From Lichenicoccus roseus (lineage in GTDB: Bacteria > Pseudomonadota > Alphaproteobacteria > Acetobacterales > Acetobacteraceae), in contig NZ_VCDI01000010.1 in the NCBI RefSeq assembly GCF_005844085.1, forward strand, positions 62,001-126,000: a DNA stretch of 64,000 nt. The letters run 5' to 3'. The translations under genes and the position numbers were made by a program. How positions within the stretch are numbered: position 1 is the first letter of the stretch; each line of letters starts with the position of its first letter. Under the pieces are notes generated by a model. It was given only the letters and a program-made list of their open reading frames with translations, was not told the DNA's origin and did no database searches. Shown piece after piece: positions 36,308-45,594 of the stretch.

Positions 36308-37689
36308 GGGAAACATCGATCCAGCTCGCTTATCTGGTCGCCACCTTCCTGTTCGTCGTGGCGCTGCGGTCGCTGGGCCGGCCCGACACCGCGAGGCGGG
36401 GCATGCAGCTCGCCGCAATCGGCATGGCGGTGGCCATAGTCGCAACGCTCTTCAACGCCCACATCCTCTCCTACGAGTGGATCGTCGTCGGATGCGTGGT
36501 CGGCGCGGTCGCGGGCTATCCGCTCGGCATGTGGGTGCCGATGACGGCGATGCCGCAACGCATCGCGCTCAGCCACGCCTTCGGGGCGCTGGCCGCTACA
36601 CTGGTCGGCGTCGGCGAATACAGCCGCGGCTTCGCAGTCGGCGACATCGGCCGCGGCCACGTCGTGGCACTCGGCCTGGAGGTGCTGTTCGGCGGCCTGA
36701 CCGTCACCGGCAGCCTGATGGCGTTCGGCAAGCTCCAGGAGATCCTGCCCGGCCGGCCGATGACCTTCCGGTTCCAGCATGGCTTCAACCTCGCCCTGAT
36801 GGCCTGCGCGGTCTGCGGACTGCTCTGGCTGATCATCGACCCCACCAATCTCGCCGTGGCGATCGCCATGCTGTCGATCAGCCTGGTGCTCGGGGTCCTG
36901 TTCGTGCTGCCGATCGGCGGCGCGGACATGCCGGTGGTGGTGAGCCTGCTCAACTCCTACGCGGGCCTGGCGGCGGTCGCGACCGGGTTTGCCATCGACA
37001 ACAACATCCTGATCGTCGTCGGAGCCCTCGACGGCCTGTCCGGACTGATCCTGTCGGTGGCGATGAGCAAGGCCATGAACCGCTCGTTCTCCAACGTCCT
37101 GTTCGGCGCCTTCGGCTCGCCGGTGGCGTCGGCGGAGGGTGCAGCCGCCGCCGGCGGCGAGATGACCGCGATCGCCGCCGAGGACGTGGCGTTGCGGATC
37201 GCCTACAGCGACCGGGCGATCATCGTGCCGGGATACGGGCTCGCCGTGGCGCAGGCCCAGCACCAGGTCCGGGAACTGGCGGACCTGGTGGACAAGCGCG
37301 GCGGCGACGTCCGCTTCGCCATCCATCCGGTGGCAGGCCGCATGCCCGGGCACATGAACGTGCTGCTGGCCGAAGCCGGCGTGCCGTACGACAAGCTCGT
37401 CGAGATGGAGGACATCAACGAGCGCTTCGCCGAGACCGACATCGTCCTGGTGGTGGGCGCCAACGACGTCGTCAACCCGGCTGCCAGGACCAATCCGAAC
37501 TCGCCCATCTTCGGCATGCCGATCCTGAAGGTCGCCGACGCCAAGAGCGTCGTGGTTTTGAAGCGGGGACGCGGCACCGGATTTTCCGGAGTGGAGAACG
37601 ACCTCTTCGTCGACCCGAAGACCTCGATGCTGTTCGGTGACGCCAAGCAGTCGTTGCTGAACCTGGTTGTCGAGGTGAAGAACGTCTGA
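36304..37689 (+). CDS. pntB: NAD(P) transhydrogenase beta subunit (PntB)
   Basis: 461 residues from GTG 36304. The N-terminal ~270 residues hold eight or nine membrane helices (domain IIb), including a conserved SHAFGALAATLVG and the GGADMPVVVSLLNSYAG segment. The C-terminal ~190 residues are the NADP(H)-binding domain III with IVPGYGLAVAQAQH, IHPVAGRMPGHMNVLLAEA and the late DVVNPAA segments. It makes NADPH from NADH using the proton-motive force. It is convergent with dnaE2, 45 bp downstream, with no obvious terminator between. Confidence 0.95.
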   Translation: MRETSIQLAYLVATFLFVVALRSLGRPDTARRGMQLAAIGMAVAIVATLFNAHILSYEWIVVGCVVGAVAGYPLGMWVPMTAMPQRIALSHAFGALAATLVGVGEYSRGFAVGDIGRGHVVALGLEVLFGGLTVTGSLMAFGKLQEILPGRPMTFRFQHGFNLALMACAVCGLLWLIIDPTNLAVAIAMLSISLVLGVLFVLPIGGADMPVVVSLLNSYAGLAAVATGFAIDNNILIVVGALDGLSGLILSVAMSKAMNRSFSNVLFGAFGSPVASAEGAAAAGGEMTAIAAEDVALRIAYSDRAIIVPGYGLAVAQAQHQVRELADLVDKRGGDVRFAIHPVAGRMPGHMNVLLAEAGVPYDKLVEMEDINERFAETDIVLVVGANDVVNPAARTNPNSPIFGMPILKVADAKSVVVLKRGRGTGFSGVENDLFVDPKTSMLFGDAKQSLLNLVVEVKNV

Positions 37690-37734
37690 CCGGGGCTTCA
37701 GCGTTCCCGAGGCAGGGAGGTGGCGGGCAGCCCG

Positions 37735-40700
37735 CTACCGGAAGTCACGGGTCGGCACCTTGATGCCCGATCCGAGCCGCAGATCCGGCACGTAGATATC
37801 GCGCGGCTTGCGCCCTACCGGCGACTTGTCGTCGCGGACATCCGGCGCGCCGGGATGGGTGACCGCATCGCCGCGGCCGTGCTGGATCGGAAAGCTGCCA
37901 TCCTGCTGCCCGACGCTACGCAACAGGCCGGTCAGGTCTTCCAGCCGGTCGGTCACCACGTGGATCACCTCGCCCTCGCGCTGCACCTTGCCGTGGCAGG
38001 CGATCATGCCGGCCGACAGCACCAGGCGACGCTGCTTCTCGAAGCGGTCCGGCCACAGGATCAGGTTGGCGACGCCGGTCTCGTCCTCGATAGTGATGAA
38101 CATCACGCCCTTGGCCGAGCCGGGCTTCTGCCGCACCAGCACGATGCCGGGCACCACCACCCGCCTGCCGTCGCGGATATGTGCGAGGTCGCCGCACGCG
38201 ATCATGCCGACCTTCCGCAGCGTGGCGCGCAGGAACGAGACCGGATGCCGGCGCAGGCTTAGCCCGACGCTGCGGTAATCCTCCACCACCTCGCGCCCGT
38301 CGGTCATCGGCGCCAGCTTCATCACCGGCTCGACAAGCTCCGGCTCGGGACGGCGCCCGGCATCGGCGGCGGCGAACAGCGGCAGCACGCTGTCGGCCAG
38401 CCCCTTGACCTGCCAGAGCGCCTGCCGCCGGTCGAGCCCGAGCGCCTGATACGCATCCGCCTCGGCGAGCCGCTCGAGACCGGCCGCCGGAATGTCCGCC
38501 CGCCGCCAGATCTCCTCGACGCTGCGGTACGGGCTGTCACCCCGGTTCGCCACCAGTTGCGCGCCATGCTGGTTGGCCAGCCCCTTGGCCATGCGCAGGC
38601 CCAGCCGCACCGCCATGTATTTCCCGCGCGTGGGCTCCAGGGTGCAATCCCAGCGCGACGCATTCACGCACACCGGCCGTATCTCGACGCCATGCTCGCG
38701 CGCGTCGCGCACCACCTGCGCCGGGGCATAGAACCCCATCGGCTGGCTGTTCAGCAGCGCCGCGCAGAACGCATCCGGATGGTGGCATTTCATCCAGGAC
38801 GAGGCATACGCGATCAGCGCGAACGAGGCCGCGTGGCTTTCCGGAAACCCGTACGAGCCGAACCCCTCGAGCTGGCTGAAGGTGCGCTCCGCGAACTCCC
38901 GCTCGTAGCCCTTGTGCACCATGCCGCCGATCAGCTTGTCGCGGAAATGGCTGACCCCGCCGGTGAACTTGAAGGTCGCCATCGAACGGCGCAACTGGTC
39001 CGCCTCACCCGGCGTGAAGCCGGCGCAGTGGATCGCCACCTGCATCGCCTGCTCCTGGAACAGCGGCACGCCGAGCGTCTTGCCGAGCACCCGGCGCAGT
39101 TCCTCCTTGGGATAGGTCACCGCCTCCTTGTTCTCGCGCCGGCGCAGGTACGGATGCACCATGTCGCCCTGGATCGGGCCGGGCCGCACGATCGCCACCT
39201 GCACCACGAGATCGTAGAAAGTCGTGGGCTTCAGCCGCGGCAGCATCGACATCTGCGCCCGGCTCTCGATCTGGAAGGTGCCGAGCGTGTCCGCGCGCCG
39301 GATCATCTCGTAGGTGGCCGGATCCTCGGCGGGGATGGTGGCGACGTCCAGGCTGATGCCGCGATGCTGCTCGATCAGCTCGAACGAACGCCGCATGCAG
39401 CCGAGCATGCCGAGGCCGAGCACATCGACCTTCATGAAGCGCAGCGCGTCGATATCGTCCTTGTCCCACTCGATCACCTGCCGGTCGGTCATCGCGGCAG
39501 GCTCGATCGGCACCAGGTCGGAGAGACAGTCCTGGGTCAGCACGAAGCCACCCGGATGGGTGCCGAGCTGGCGCGGAAACCCGATCAGCGTGCGGGCGAT
39601 CTCCAGGGTGAGCTGCAGCCTGCGGTCGGACAGGTTGAGGTTGAGCTGGTCGGCATGCTCCTCGAGAACCGCATCTCCGGACCAGGCCGAGACCTGTCCG
39701 GCCAGCGCTCCGGTCAGATCCTCGGGCAGGCCCATCACCTTGCCGACGTCGCGTATGGCGCCGCGCGCGCGGAACCGCATGACGGTGGCGCACAACGCCG
39801 CGCGGCCGCGGCCGTAGCGGGCATACACCCACTGGATCACCTCCTCGCGCCGCTCGCTCTCGAAATCGACGTCTATATCCGGTGGCTCGCGGCGCTCGGC
39901 CGAGACGAAGCGCTCGAACAGCAGGCCGCTACGCACCGGATCGATCGATGTGATGCCGAGCACGTAGCAGACCGCCGAGTTCGCCGCCGACCCGCGGCCC
40001 TGGCACAATATGTCCTGCGAGCGCGCATAGCGGACGATGCTGTGCACGGTCAGGAAATACGGCGCGTAGTCGAGTTCCGCGATCAGCCGCAATTCGTGCT
40101 TCAGCTGTTTCTCTACATCGGCAGGCAGTCCGTCGGGATAACGCAACGGCAGGCTCGCCGTGACCTGTCGCTCCAGCGCCTGCTGCGGCGTCTCGCCCGT
40201 CACCTCGGCCTCGTCGGGATACTGGTAGCGCAGTTCCGACAGCGAGAACCGGCAGCGCTCGGCGATCTCTTGCGTGCGATCGAGGGCTTCCGGATACGCC
40301 GCGAACAGCCGCGCCATCTCGGCCGGCGCCTTCAGATGCCGGTCGGTGAACCGCTCGCGCCGGAACCCGGCCGCATCGATGGTGCAGCCCTCGCGTATGC
40401 AGGTCACCACGTCCTGCAGGATGCGGCGCTCGGGGATGTGGTGCAGCACGTCCCCGGTCACCACCGTCGGCACGCCGGCCGCCTGCCCCAGGTCGGCAAG
40501 CTGCCGCAGCCGCATCGCATCGCCCGGACGCCGGCGCAGGCCGAGCGAGAGATGGCAGCGCCCGTCGAAATCGCGGCGCATCCGGCGCAGCTCGTCCGCC
40601 AGCCGCTGGTCCGGCGCGTCCGGCAGCAGCACCAGCAGCAGCCCCTCGCCATGTGCCGCCAGATCCTTCCAGCCGATATCGCAGCCCCCCTTGCCGGTGC

Positions 40701-40995
40701 GACCCTTGCCCAGGGTCAGCAGCCGGCACAGGCGGCCATAGCCGGTGCGATCCAGCGGATAGGCCAGCACCGGCAGGCCATCGGACAAATCCAGCCGGCA
40801 GCCGACGATCAGCCGGATGCCGACCTCCTCGGCGCGGGCATGCGCACGGGCAATTCCAGCCAGCGTGTTGTGGTCGGTGATCGCGATCGCCTGCAGGCCG
40901 AGATCGCGGGCCTGCACGAACAGCTCCTCGACATGGCTGGCGCCGCGCAGGAACGAGTAGTTCGACGTCACCTGCAGTTCGACATAGCTCGCCAT
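37735..40995 (-). CDS. dnaE2: Error-prone DNA polymerase DnaE2 (ImuC)
   Basis: 1086 residues, shorter than replicative DnaE as expected. The PHP domain is at 1-~70 ([22 protein letters not shown]). The polymerase active site is PDIDVDFE (372-379; Asp373, Asp375, Asp377). A C-terminal OB fold lies around 960-1050. It is the translesion polymerase of the SOS mutasome and works with ImuA and ImuB. It is the last gene of the LexA-controlled operon and starts 6 bp after the 79-residue unknown gene. Confidence 0.95.
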   Translation of the reverse strand: MASYVELQVTSNYSFLRGASHVEELFVQARDLGLQAIAITDHNTLAGIARAHARAEEVGIRLIVGCRLDLSDGLPVLAYPLDRTGYGRLCRLLTLGKGRTGKGGCDIGWKDLAAHGEGLLLVLLPDAPDQRLADELRRMRRDFDGRCHLSLGLRRRPGDAMRLRQLADLGQAAGVPTVVTGDVLHHIPERRILQDVVTCIREGCTIDAAGFRRERFTDRHLKAPAEMARLFAAYPEALDRTQEIAERCRFSLSELRYQYPDEAEVTGETPQQALERQVTASLPLRYPDGLPADVEKQLKHELRLIAELDYAPYFLTVHSIVRYARSQDILCQGRGSAANSAVCYVLGITSIDPVRSGLLFERFVSAERREPPDIDVDFESERREEVIQWVYARYGRGRAALCATVMRFRARGAIRDVGKVMGLPEDLTGALAGQVSAWSGDAVLEEHADQLNLNLSDRRLQLTLEIARTLIGFPRQLGTHPGGFVLTQDCLSDLVPIEPAAMTDRQVIEWDKDDIDALRFMKVDVLGLGMLGCMRRSFELIEQHRGISLDVATIPAEDPATYEMIRRADTLGTFQIESRAQMSMLPRLKPTTFYDLVVQVAIVRPGPIQGDMVHPYLRRRENKEAVTYPKEELRRVLGKTLGVPLFQEQAMQVAIHCAGFTPGEADQLRRSMATFKFTGGVSHFRDKLIGGMVHKGYEREFAERTFSQLEGFGSYGFPESHAASFALIAYASSWMKCHHPDAFCAALLNSQPMGFYAPAQVVRDAREHGVEIRPVCVNASRWDCTLEPTRGKYMAVRLGLRMAKGLANQHGAQLVANRGDSPYRSVEEIWRRADIPAAGLERLAEADAYQALGLDRRQALWQVKGLADSVLPLFAAADAGRRPEPELVEPVMKLAPMTDGREVVEDYRSVGLSLRRHPVSFLRATLRKVGMIACGDLAHIRDGRRVVVPGIVLVRQKPGSAKGVMFITIEDETGVANLILWPDRFEKQRRLVLSAGMIACHGKVQREGEVIHVVTDRLEDLTGLLRSVGQQDGSFPIQHGRGDAVTHPGAPDVRDDKSPVGRKPRDIYVPDLRLGSGIKVPTRDFR

Positions 40996-41001
40996 GACGC
41001 G

Positions 41002-41241
41002 TCAGTCCGAATGCGGATGCCGGTGCCGCGTGGTGGAGGGCGCGCTGGCATCGGGACGTTTCATCAGCACGTAGCCGGATCGTTCCAGATGCTGCACCAG
41101 CCGCTCGGCGGTGATGCGCGCCATCGCATCGTCGGCATGACGCACACGCTTGCGGCCATCGTAGCGCAACGCGAACGACAGGCTCTGCTCGATCTCCTCG
41201 TTGCTGGCAGGGCGCAGGTCGAGTTTGTCGTCTTCGCTCAT
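41002..41241 (-). CDS. Small unknown protein embedded in the imuAB-dnaE2 operon (79 aa)
   Basis: Not recognised. A 79-residue, charged, soluble protein lies between imuB (3-bp gap) and dnaE2 (6-bp gap), so it is almost certainly co-transcribed and made with the mutasome. The body (about residues 8-62) looks like one compact helical domain: DLRPASNEEIEQSLSFALRY, then RKRVRHADDAMARITAERLV, then a HLERSGYVLMKRP ending. The last 15 residues are His/Arg/Ser-rich. A role as a mutasome accessory or DNA-binding protein is a guess from position only. Confidence 0.75.
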   Translation of the reverse strand: MSEDDKLDLRPASNEEIEQSLSFALRYDGRKRVRHADDAMARITAERLVQHLERSGYVLMKRPDASAPSTTRHRHPHSD

Positions 41242-41244
41242 GGT

Positions 41245-42774
41245 TCAGAACAATCCATGCAGGAACCACGCGAGTTCGCCGGTGGCGGGATCCACGCCGT
41301 CGCCCTGGCGGAACAGCCAGAAGCGCCGCCCGTGCTGGTTCTCGACGATCCAGTAGTCGCGCACCGCGGCGACCTCGTCCGGGCGATCCCACCATTCGCC
41401 GTGGATGCGCTCGGGGCCGTCGGCACGCGCGATGCGGTGACGCACCCGGCGCCAGGTGAAGGCGCGCGGCGGATGGTCGGGCATCATCGCCATCGCATCG
41501 ACCGGCTCGGGCGGATCGAGCAGGCGCGCCGGCCTCGGCCAGGCGCAGACCGGCGGCCCGGGAGCCCCCTTCGCCATCAAAGCCAGGGCCGGCACCGCCT
41601 GCTGCGAGCGCTCCGGGATGTCGCTCTCGACCGGCTGCAGGCGGTAGACCTTGTCGGCGCCGAGCCGGTTCACCAGCCGGTCGATCAGCTCCGACAGGTC
41701 GGCCGCCTGCGTCGCATCGGGCGCCAGATCACCCGATCGCTGCGTGTAGGCAAGCGGTTCGACCGAAGGCAGCACCAGGCGCATCGCCTCCACGCCCAGC
41801 CCGGGATCGACCGTCTCGATGCGTTCGTCCAGCAGCCGTGCCAGGTGGCGCACGTCGCGCACAGGCCGCGCGGTGCCGATGCGCACCACCTGGATCGTCG
41901 CATCGACGCGCTCGAACACCAGGTCGAGCCGGCGCGCGCCCTCGCCACGCTGCTCGAGCTGCGCGCAGGCCTCGCCGACCAGGGTGAGGATGACGCCGGT
42001 GAAGGCCTCCGCGGTGGCGATCGGCTCGACGAAGGTCCGGCGCACCATGATCGTCTCCGGCGGCAGCACCGGCCGGATCGGCTCGCGGGCCCGTCCCGTC
42101 GCCTGGTCGAGCCGGGTCAGGGGGATGTCACCGAACCGGCGCGCCAGTGGTCCGCGCGCGGCCTCGGCCAATTGCCCGACCCGTTCCAGCCCGAGCCGGC
42201 GCAGGCCGTCCACCGTCTGCGCGTCGAGACGCAGCGCCTCTACCGGCAATGGCGCCAGCGCCTCCGCCTGCCCGCCGGGTTCGACCACGGCGATCGGCTT
42301 GCTGCCGAACCGCGCCATCGCATGGGCGGCCCCCGGCGTGTCGGCGATCGCCATCCGCCCGGCAAGCCGGTGCCGCGCCAGCTGACGTGCCAGCAGGGTC
42401 AGCATCGGGCGCTCGCCGCCATGCAGGTGGGCGCAGCCGGTGACGTCGATCCAGACGCCGTCCGGCGCGTCGGGTGCGGTCAGCGGCGACAGCCGCAGGC
42501 ACCAGGCAGCAAGCCGCGCCAGCGCCTCTGCATCCTCGGCGGGTGTCGCATCCAGTACCGCGAGATCCGGCACCATCGCCTGCGCGTGCGCGAGCGGCAT
42601 GCCGGCGCACAGGCCGAGAGCACGCGCAGCCTGGTCAGCGGCGGCGATCACCATGCGTCGTCCGTCATGGCCGCGTGTGACCAGCGGCGAGCCATCAGCC
42701 GGCGCGTCGCCATGCAGTTTCCGCAGCCGGTCGGTCGGCCAGAACGGGAGCCAGAGCGAGACGACCCTGCGCAT
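41245..42774 (-). CDS. imuB: ImuB, inactive Y-family polymerase-like mutasome protein
   Basis: 509 residues from ATG 42774 (MRRVVSLWLPFWPTDRL), overlapping the end of imuA by 80 bp. It has the Y-family fold, but the N-terminal catalytic segment lacks the DxDxFFASVE acidic residues, as is typical of ImuB. An HhH-like region (LRRLGLERVGQLAEA) is near 180-195. The little-finger and C-terminal parts follow, ending in a Trp-rich segment. Known ImuB proteins link DnaE2 to the beta clamp and to ImuA. It is the second gene of the SOS cassette. Confidence 0.94.
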   Translation of the reverse strand: MRRVVSLWLPFWPTDRLRKLHGDAPADGSPLVTRGHDGRRMVIAAADQAARALGLCAGMPLAHAQAMVPDLAVLDATPAEDAEALARLAAWCLRLSPLTAPDAPDGVWIDVTGCAHLHGGERPMLTLLARQLARHRLAGRMAIADTPGAAHAMARFGSKPIAVVEPGGQAEALAPLPVEALRLDAQTVDGLRRLGLERVGQLAEAARGPLARRFGDIPLTRLDQATGRAREPIRPVLPPETIMVRRTFVEPIATAEAFTGVILTLVGEACAQLEQRGEGARRLDLVFERVDATIQVVRIGTARPVRDVRHLARLLDERIETVDPGLGVEAMRLVLPSVEPLAYTQRSGDLAPDATQAADLSELIDRLVNRLGADKVYRLQPVESDIPERSQQAVPALALMAKGAPGPPVCAWPRPARLLDPPEPVDAMAMMPDHPPRAFTWRRVRHRIARADGPERIHGEWWDRPDEVAAVRDYWIVENQHGRRFWLFRQGDGVDPATGELAWFLHGLF

Positions 42775-43453
42775 CGCAGCCCTCCACGGTCCAGGTTGCA
42801 GATTCCGCACCACGGCAGCGGAGCAGTTCGAGATGCCAGACCGGCCGGCCGACGCCGGCCACCTCCGGCGCATGGGCGAGCGGCGGTGGTGACGGCAGGC
42901 CGGTGATGCGCCAGCGGCTCCAGGCGCCGGAGGGTGCCACCAGCGCCGGATCGTCGAAGCGGCGGCTGCGGCGCAGCACGATGCCAAGCACGTCGGATGC
43001 TTCGGCGGCGAGTTGCAGCCGGCGCGAGGCGACCAGGTCCAGCCTGCCCTCGACTTCGCAGACCACGCCGGCAAGATCGGGGTGACGCAGCCCCTCCTCC
43101 ATCGCCGCCAGCGCGTCCCGGCGTGCCTGCACCAGCACCAGCCGGCCAGGATCGAGACCTGCCTGCAGCAGGCCCGCGGGGAACAGGTCGTGCCGGCCCA
43201 GGATCCACAGCACCGGCCCCGGATGCCGCGCCAGCAGCCCGGCTACGAACAGGGCGGCGGCGCCACCATGCTCGACCTCGGGGCCGCCGCCGGCGACCTC
43301 GTGCACCGCGCCGAGGGCCATGCCGCCGCCGGGCAGGTGCCGGTCGATGGCGTCGAGCCCGAACGGCAGCGCGGCGCGGGCCGACACACGGCCACCGCCA
43401 TGCTCGAGGGCCGCGATCCGCGAGCGGAGGGCCATGATCGTATCGCTCTGCAT
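42695..43453 (-). CDS. imuA: ImuA, RecA-like mutasome protein
   Basis: 252 residues from ATG 43453, which follows a strong GAGGGAGGG binding site; GTG 43474 is an alternative. The protein has the RecA-like/SulA-like layout of ImuA: FGLDAIDRHLPGGGMALGAVHEV near the N-terminus and an internal VLWILGRHDLFPAGLLQAGLD segment. The canonical P-loop is degenerate. ImuA binds ImuB and supports SOS mutagenesis with DnaE2. The perfect LexA box at 43514-43528 lies ~60 bp upstream. Confidence 0.92.
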   Translation of the reverse strand: MQSDTIMALRSRIAALEHGGGRVSARAALPFGLDAIDRHLPGGGMALGAVHEVAGGGPEVEHGGAAALFVAGLLARHPGPVLWILGRHDLFPAGLLQAGLDPGRLVLVQARRDALAAMEEGLRHPDLAGVVCEVEGRLDLVASRRLQLAAEASDVLGIVLRRSRRFDDPALVAPSGAWSRWRITGLPSPPPLAHAPEVAGVGRPVWHLELLRCRGAESATWTVEGCDAQGRLALAPVLADRPAAETAWRRAG

Positions 43454-43513
43454 GCCGCCCTCCCTCTCGTCCACACGGCCCGTCTGCCCTGGCCTGATTC
43501 GTCTCGATGACGA

Positions 43514-43528
43514 GAACGTATAGAGAAC
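43514..43528 (-). promoter_or_regulatory. LexA box (SOS operator) of the imuA-imuB-dnaE2 operon
   Basis: GAAC-N7-GAAC on the plus strand (GTTC-N7-GTTC on the coding strand), a perfect match to the alphaproteobacterial LexA site. It ends 61 bp upstream of the imuA ATG, so LexA should repress this cassette until DNA damage. Confidence 0.85.
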
Positions 43529-43736
43529 ATGTGCCCGACGGGAAGCATGATTTCAGCTCGCTTGCGGCACTTTTTCGGGAAGCCGAACGAGGTCAGGGAG
43601 ATAGACTGCGGCCTGCAGGCAAGGTCTCAGGAGGGCCGCTCGACAGATTGCGGTTTCGTATCGAAACCAGGCCCGGGGGTGCTAATGTCGAAACGATACC
43701 GGATCGAACGCTGCCTGTTCCCTTGGATCGAAGCCG

Positions 43737-44414
43737 ATGCGCCTGCCCCCCCTGGTGAGGATCAGCCTTGCCTGCGCCACCCTGCTGCTTTCCAGCGCCG
43801 CGCCGGTCACGCAAGCCTTGGCGGACACCGCATGCCTGGACGCGGCGCGGGACGCCGAGCGCAGCGCCGGCCTGCCGTCGGGGCTGCTCTCGGCGATCGG
43901 CCATGTCGAGAGCGGCGGCCGCCCCTGGAGCGTCAATTCCGGCCAGCAGGGTGTGCGGTTCGGCACCCGCGACGAGGCGAGCAGCTACGTGCAGGGCCTG
44001 CTCGACCAGGGACGGCGGATCATCGATGTCGGCTGCTTCCAGGTCGATCTCTACTACCATCCGGAAGCGTTCGCGCGCTGGCAGGACGGGCTCGACCCGC
44101 AGATCAACGCGGCGGCCGCCTCGCGCATCCTGCAGGACCTGCACACCCGCACCGGCGACTGGAACCAGGCGGTGGCGCTGTACCATTCCGCCGACCCGCT
44201 ACGCGGCACGCCCTACATGCAGGCGGTGCTGCGCTCCTGGACCGGGACCGGGGCCGACGCCTCGCCGCTGCCGGCCTGGTCGGACCCGTTCACCATCCTG
44301 GCCTCCGCGCAGGCCTCCGGCATCATGGTATGGACGCCCACCGGCTCCCAGTCCGGCAGCCGGACCCGGACCGGGCGGGCGTCTCACGGACTACCCAGGA
44401 TCATCACGCCGTAA
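43737..44414 (+). CDS. Secreted lytic transglycosylase (SLT domain)
   Basis: 225 residues. A signal peptide of about 29 residues (hydrophobic ISLACATLLLSSAAP, Ala-Leu-Ala-Asp cleavage region) is followed by an SLT/lysozyme-like domain. The catalytic Glu58 sits in SAIGHVESGGRPW, and a later VGCFQVDLYYHP matches the GxxQ segment of family 1 transglycosylases. It cleaves peptidoglycan in the periplasm, possibly to open the wall for the Flp pilus encoded nearby. Its 3' end overlaps the end of the convergent GT87 gene by 11 bp. Confidence 0.85.
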   Translation: MRLPPLVRISLACATLLLSSAAPVTQALADTACLDAARDAERSAGLPSGLLSAIGHVESGGRPWSVNSGQQGVRFGTRDEASSYVQGLLDQGRRIIDVGCFQVDLYYHPEAFARWQDGLDPQINAAAASRILQDLHTRTGDWNQAVALYHSADPLRGTPYMQAVLRSWTGTGADASPLPAWSDPFTILASAQASGIMVWTPTGSQSGSRTRTGRASHGLPRIITP

Positions 44415-45594
44415 CCGGCGACCCCACGACTTCCGGCACGGGCGCCGGCGCCTGATGCCGCACCGCATCGATGCGCCGGAGGATGACGCACACCACCGCG
44501 CACACCACCACGCTGCTGTTCCGGAACATCACCGGCGAGATGACGCACCACGGCAGCAGGAAACCCAGCACCAGGATGACGATCTCCAGGAAGCTGAAGC
44601 TGCCGCCCCGGCGCCACCGCTCGCTAGCCGTTATGATAACCGCCAGGTTGAAGACGGCGAGATCGTAGCCGAACGCGAACGGCGTCGCGAGGAAGGTGCC
44701 AGCCCCGACCAGGGCCGCGCCCAGCATGCAGACCCGCTCGCGAAAGCAGCGCCACACCAGCGTCACCATGGTCAGCGTGCTGACCGCCTGCACGATGTGG
44801 GCCTGCGTGGGCGTCGCGCCGAACATCAGCAGGTTGGCGGTGATGGTCGCCATCACCCGGCTCAACTCGACGGTCTTCCAGGCGATGGTGGTGCCGATCG
44901 TGGGCAGGTGATGCCACCAGCTCGTCCAGACGCCGACACCGAACGCTGCCGCACTGGCCGACAGGAACAACGCCGCGGTGATGCACGCCACCGCGATGGT
45001 GCGCCACTGCCGGGACGCGAGCAACGCCACCGGAACCAGCACGGCCAGCTGCGGCTTGTAGATCATCAGGCCGAACAGCACGCCGGCCAGCGCCGGCCGC
45101 CGTGGCAGCAGGAGGAAGCCGCCGAACATCAGCCCGGCCTGTACCATGCTGCTCTGGCCGTTGATCCAGATCAGCAGGGTGGACGGCCCGACCAGCACCG
45201 CGATGACGGCCAGCACGTTGCGCTCGGCGAACCAGAGCACGATCGCGCAGATCGTCATGCCGGGCAGCATCCAGAACGCGTAGCCCGGCACATAAGGCAG
45301 ATGCGCCAGCGGCCACACCAGCAGCAGCATCTGCGGCTGATAGAAATACGGGAACGTCACCGTCGACGTGCCCTGGAATTTCTGCAGCAGGGGATAGTCG
45401 TAGATCATGCCGGGCGGATGCAGCTGCACGAAGCGCGCGAACGACCGGAACGCGAAGTAGTCGTTCTCGAAGCATTGCGGGAGGATGTGATACAGCGTGA
45501 CCGGCGTCAGGAAGGTGAACAGGATCAGCAGCAGCCTGCAAAGCGTCCGGGCCGGGATGCCACGGGCCTGCCAGGGTTGTGTGAAGGGCGTCAT
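44404..45594 (-). CDS. GT87/DUF2029 membrane glycosyltransferase-like protein (copy 2)
   Basis: 396 residues from ATG 45594, overlapping the stop of copy 1 (ATGA). It has about ten membrane helices and GT-C fold features: FENDYFAFRSFARF in the first periplasmic loop (candidate catalytic Asp) and FGLMIYKPQLAVLVP, a hallmark of DUF2029 proteins. Family members are polyprenyl-phosphate-mannose-dependent transferases in actinobacteria. Here the role is unknown, probably cell-envelope or pilin glycosylation. It is homologous to the upstream copy throughout. Confidence 0.8.
   Translation of the reverse strand: MTPFTQPWQARGIPARTLCRLLLILFTFLTPVTLYHILPQCFENDYFAFRSFARFVQLHPPGMIYDYPLLQKFQGTSTVTFPYFYQPQMLLLVWPLAHLPYVPGYAFWMLPGMTICAIVLWFAERNVLAVIAVLVGPSTLLIWINGQSSMVQAGLMFGGFLLLPRRPALAGVLFGLMIYKPQLAVLVPVALLASRQWRTIAVACITAALFLSASAAAFGVGVWTSWWHHLPTIGTTIAWKTVELSRVMATITANLLMFGATPTQAHIVQAVSTLTMVTLVWRCFRERVCMLGAALVGAGTFLATPFAFGYDLAVFNLAVIITASERWRRGGSFSFLEIVILVLGFLLPWCVISPVMFRNSSVVVCAVVCVILRRIDAVRHQAPAPVPEVVGSPVTA

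Noticed and set aside
38557-42906. 1449-codon plus-strand open frame opposite dnaE2 and imuB
   Set aside because: Long antisense frames are expected in GC-rich DNA; the translation is low-complexity and rich in His, Arg and Gln, with no known motifs.
43507-43758. Short plus-strand frames between imuA and the transglycosylase
   Set aside because: They overlap the LexA box region, lack a binding site and show no family features.
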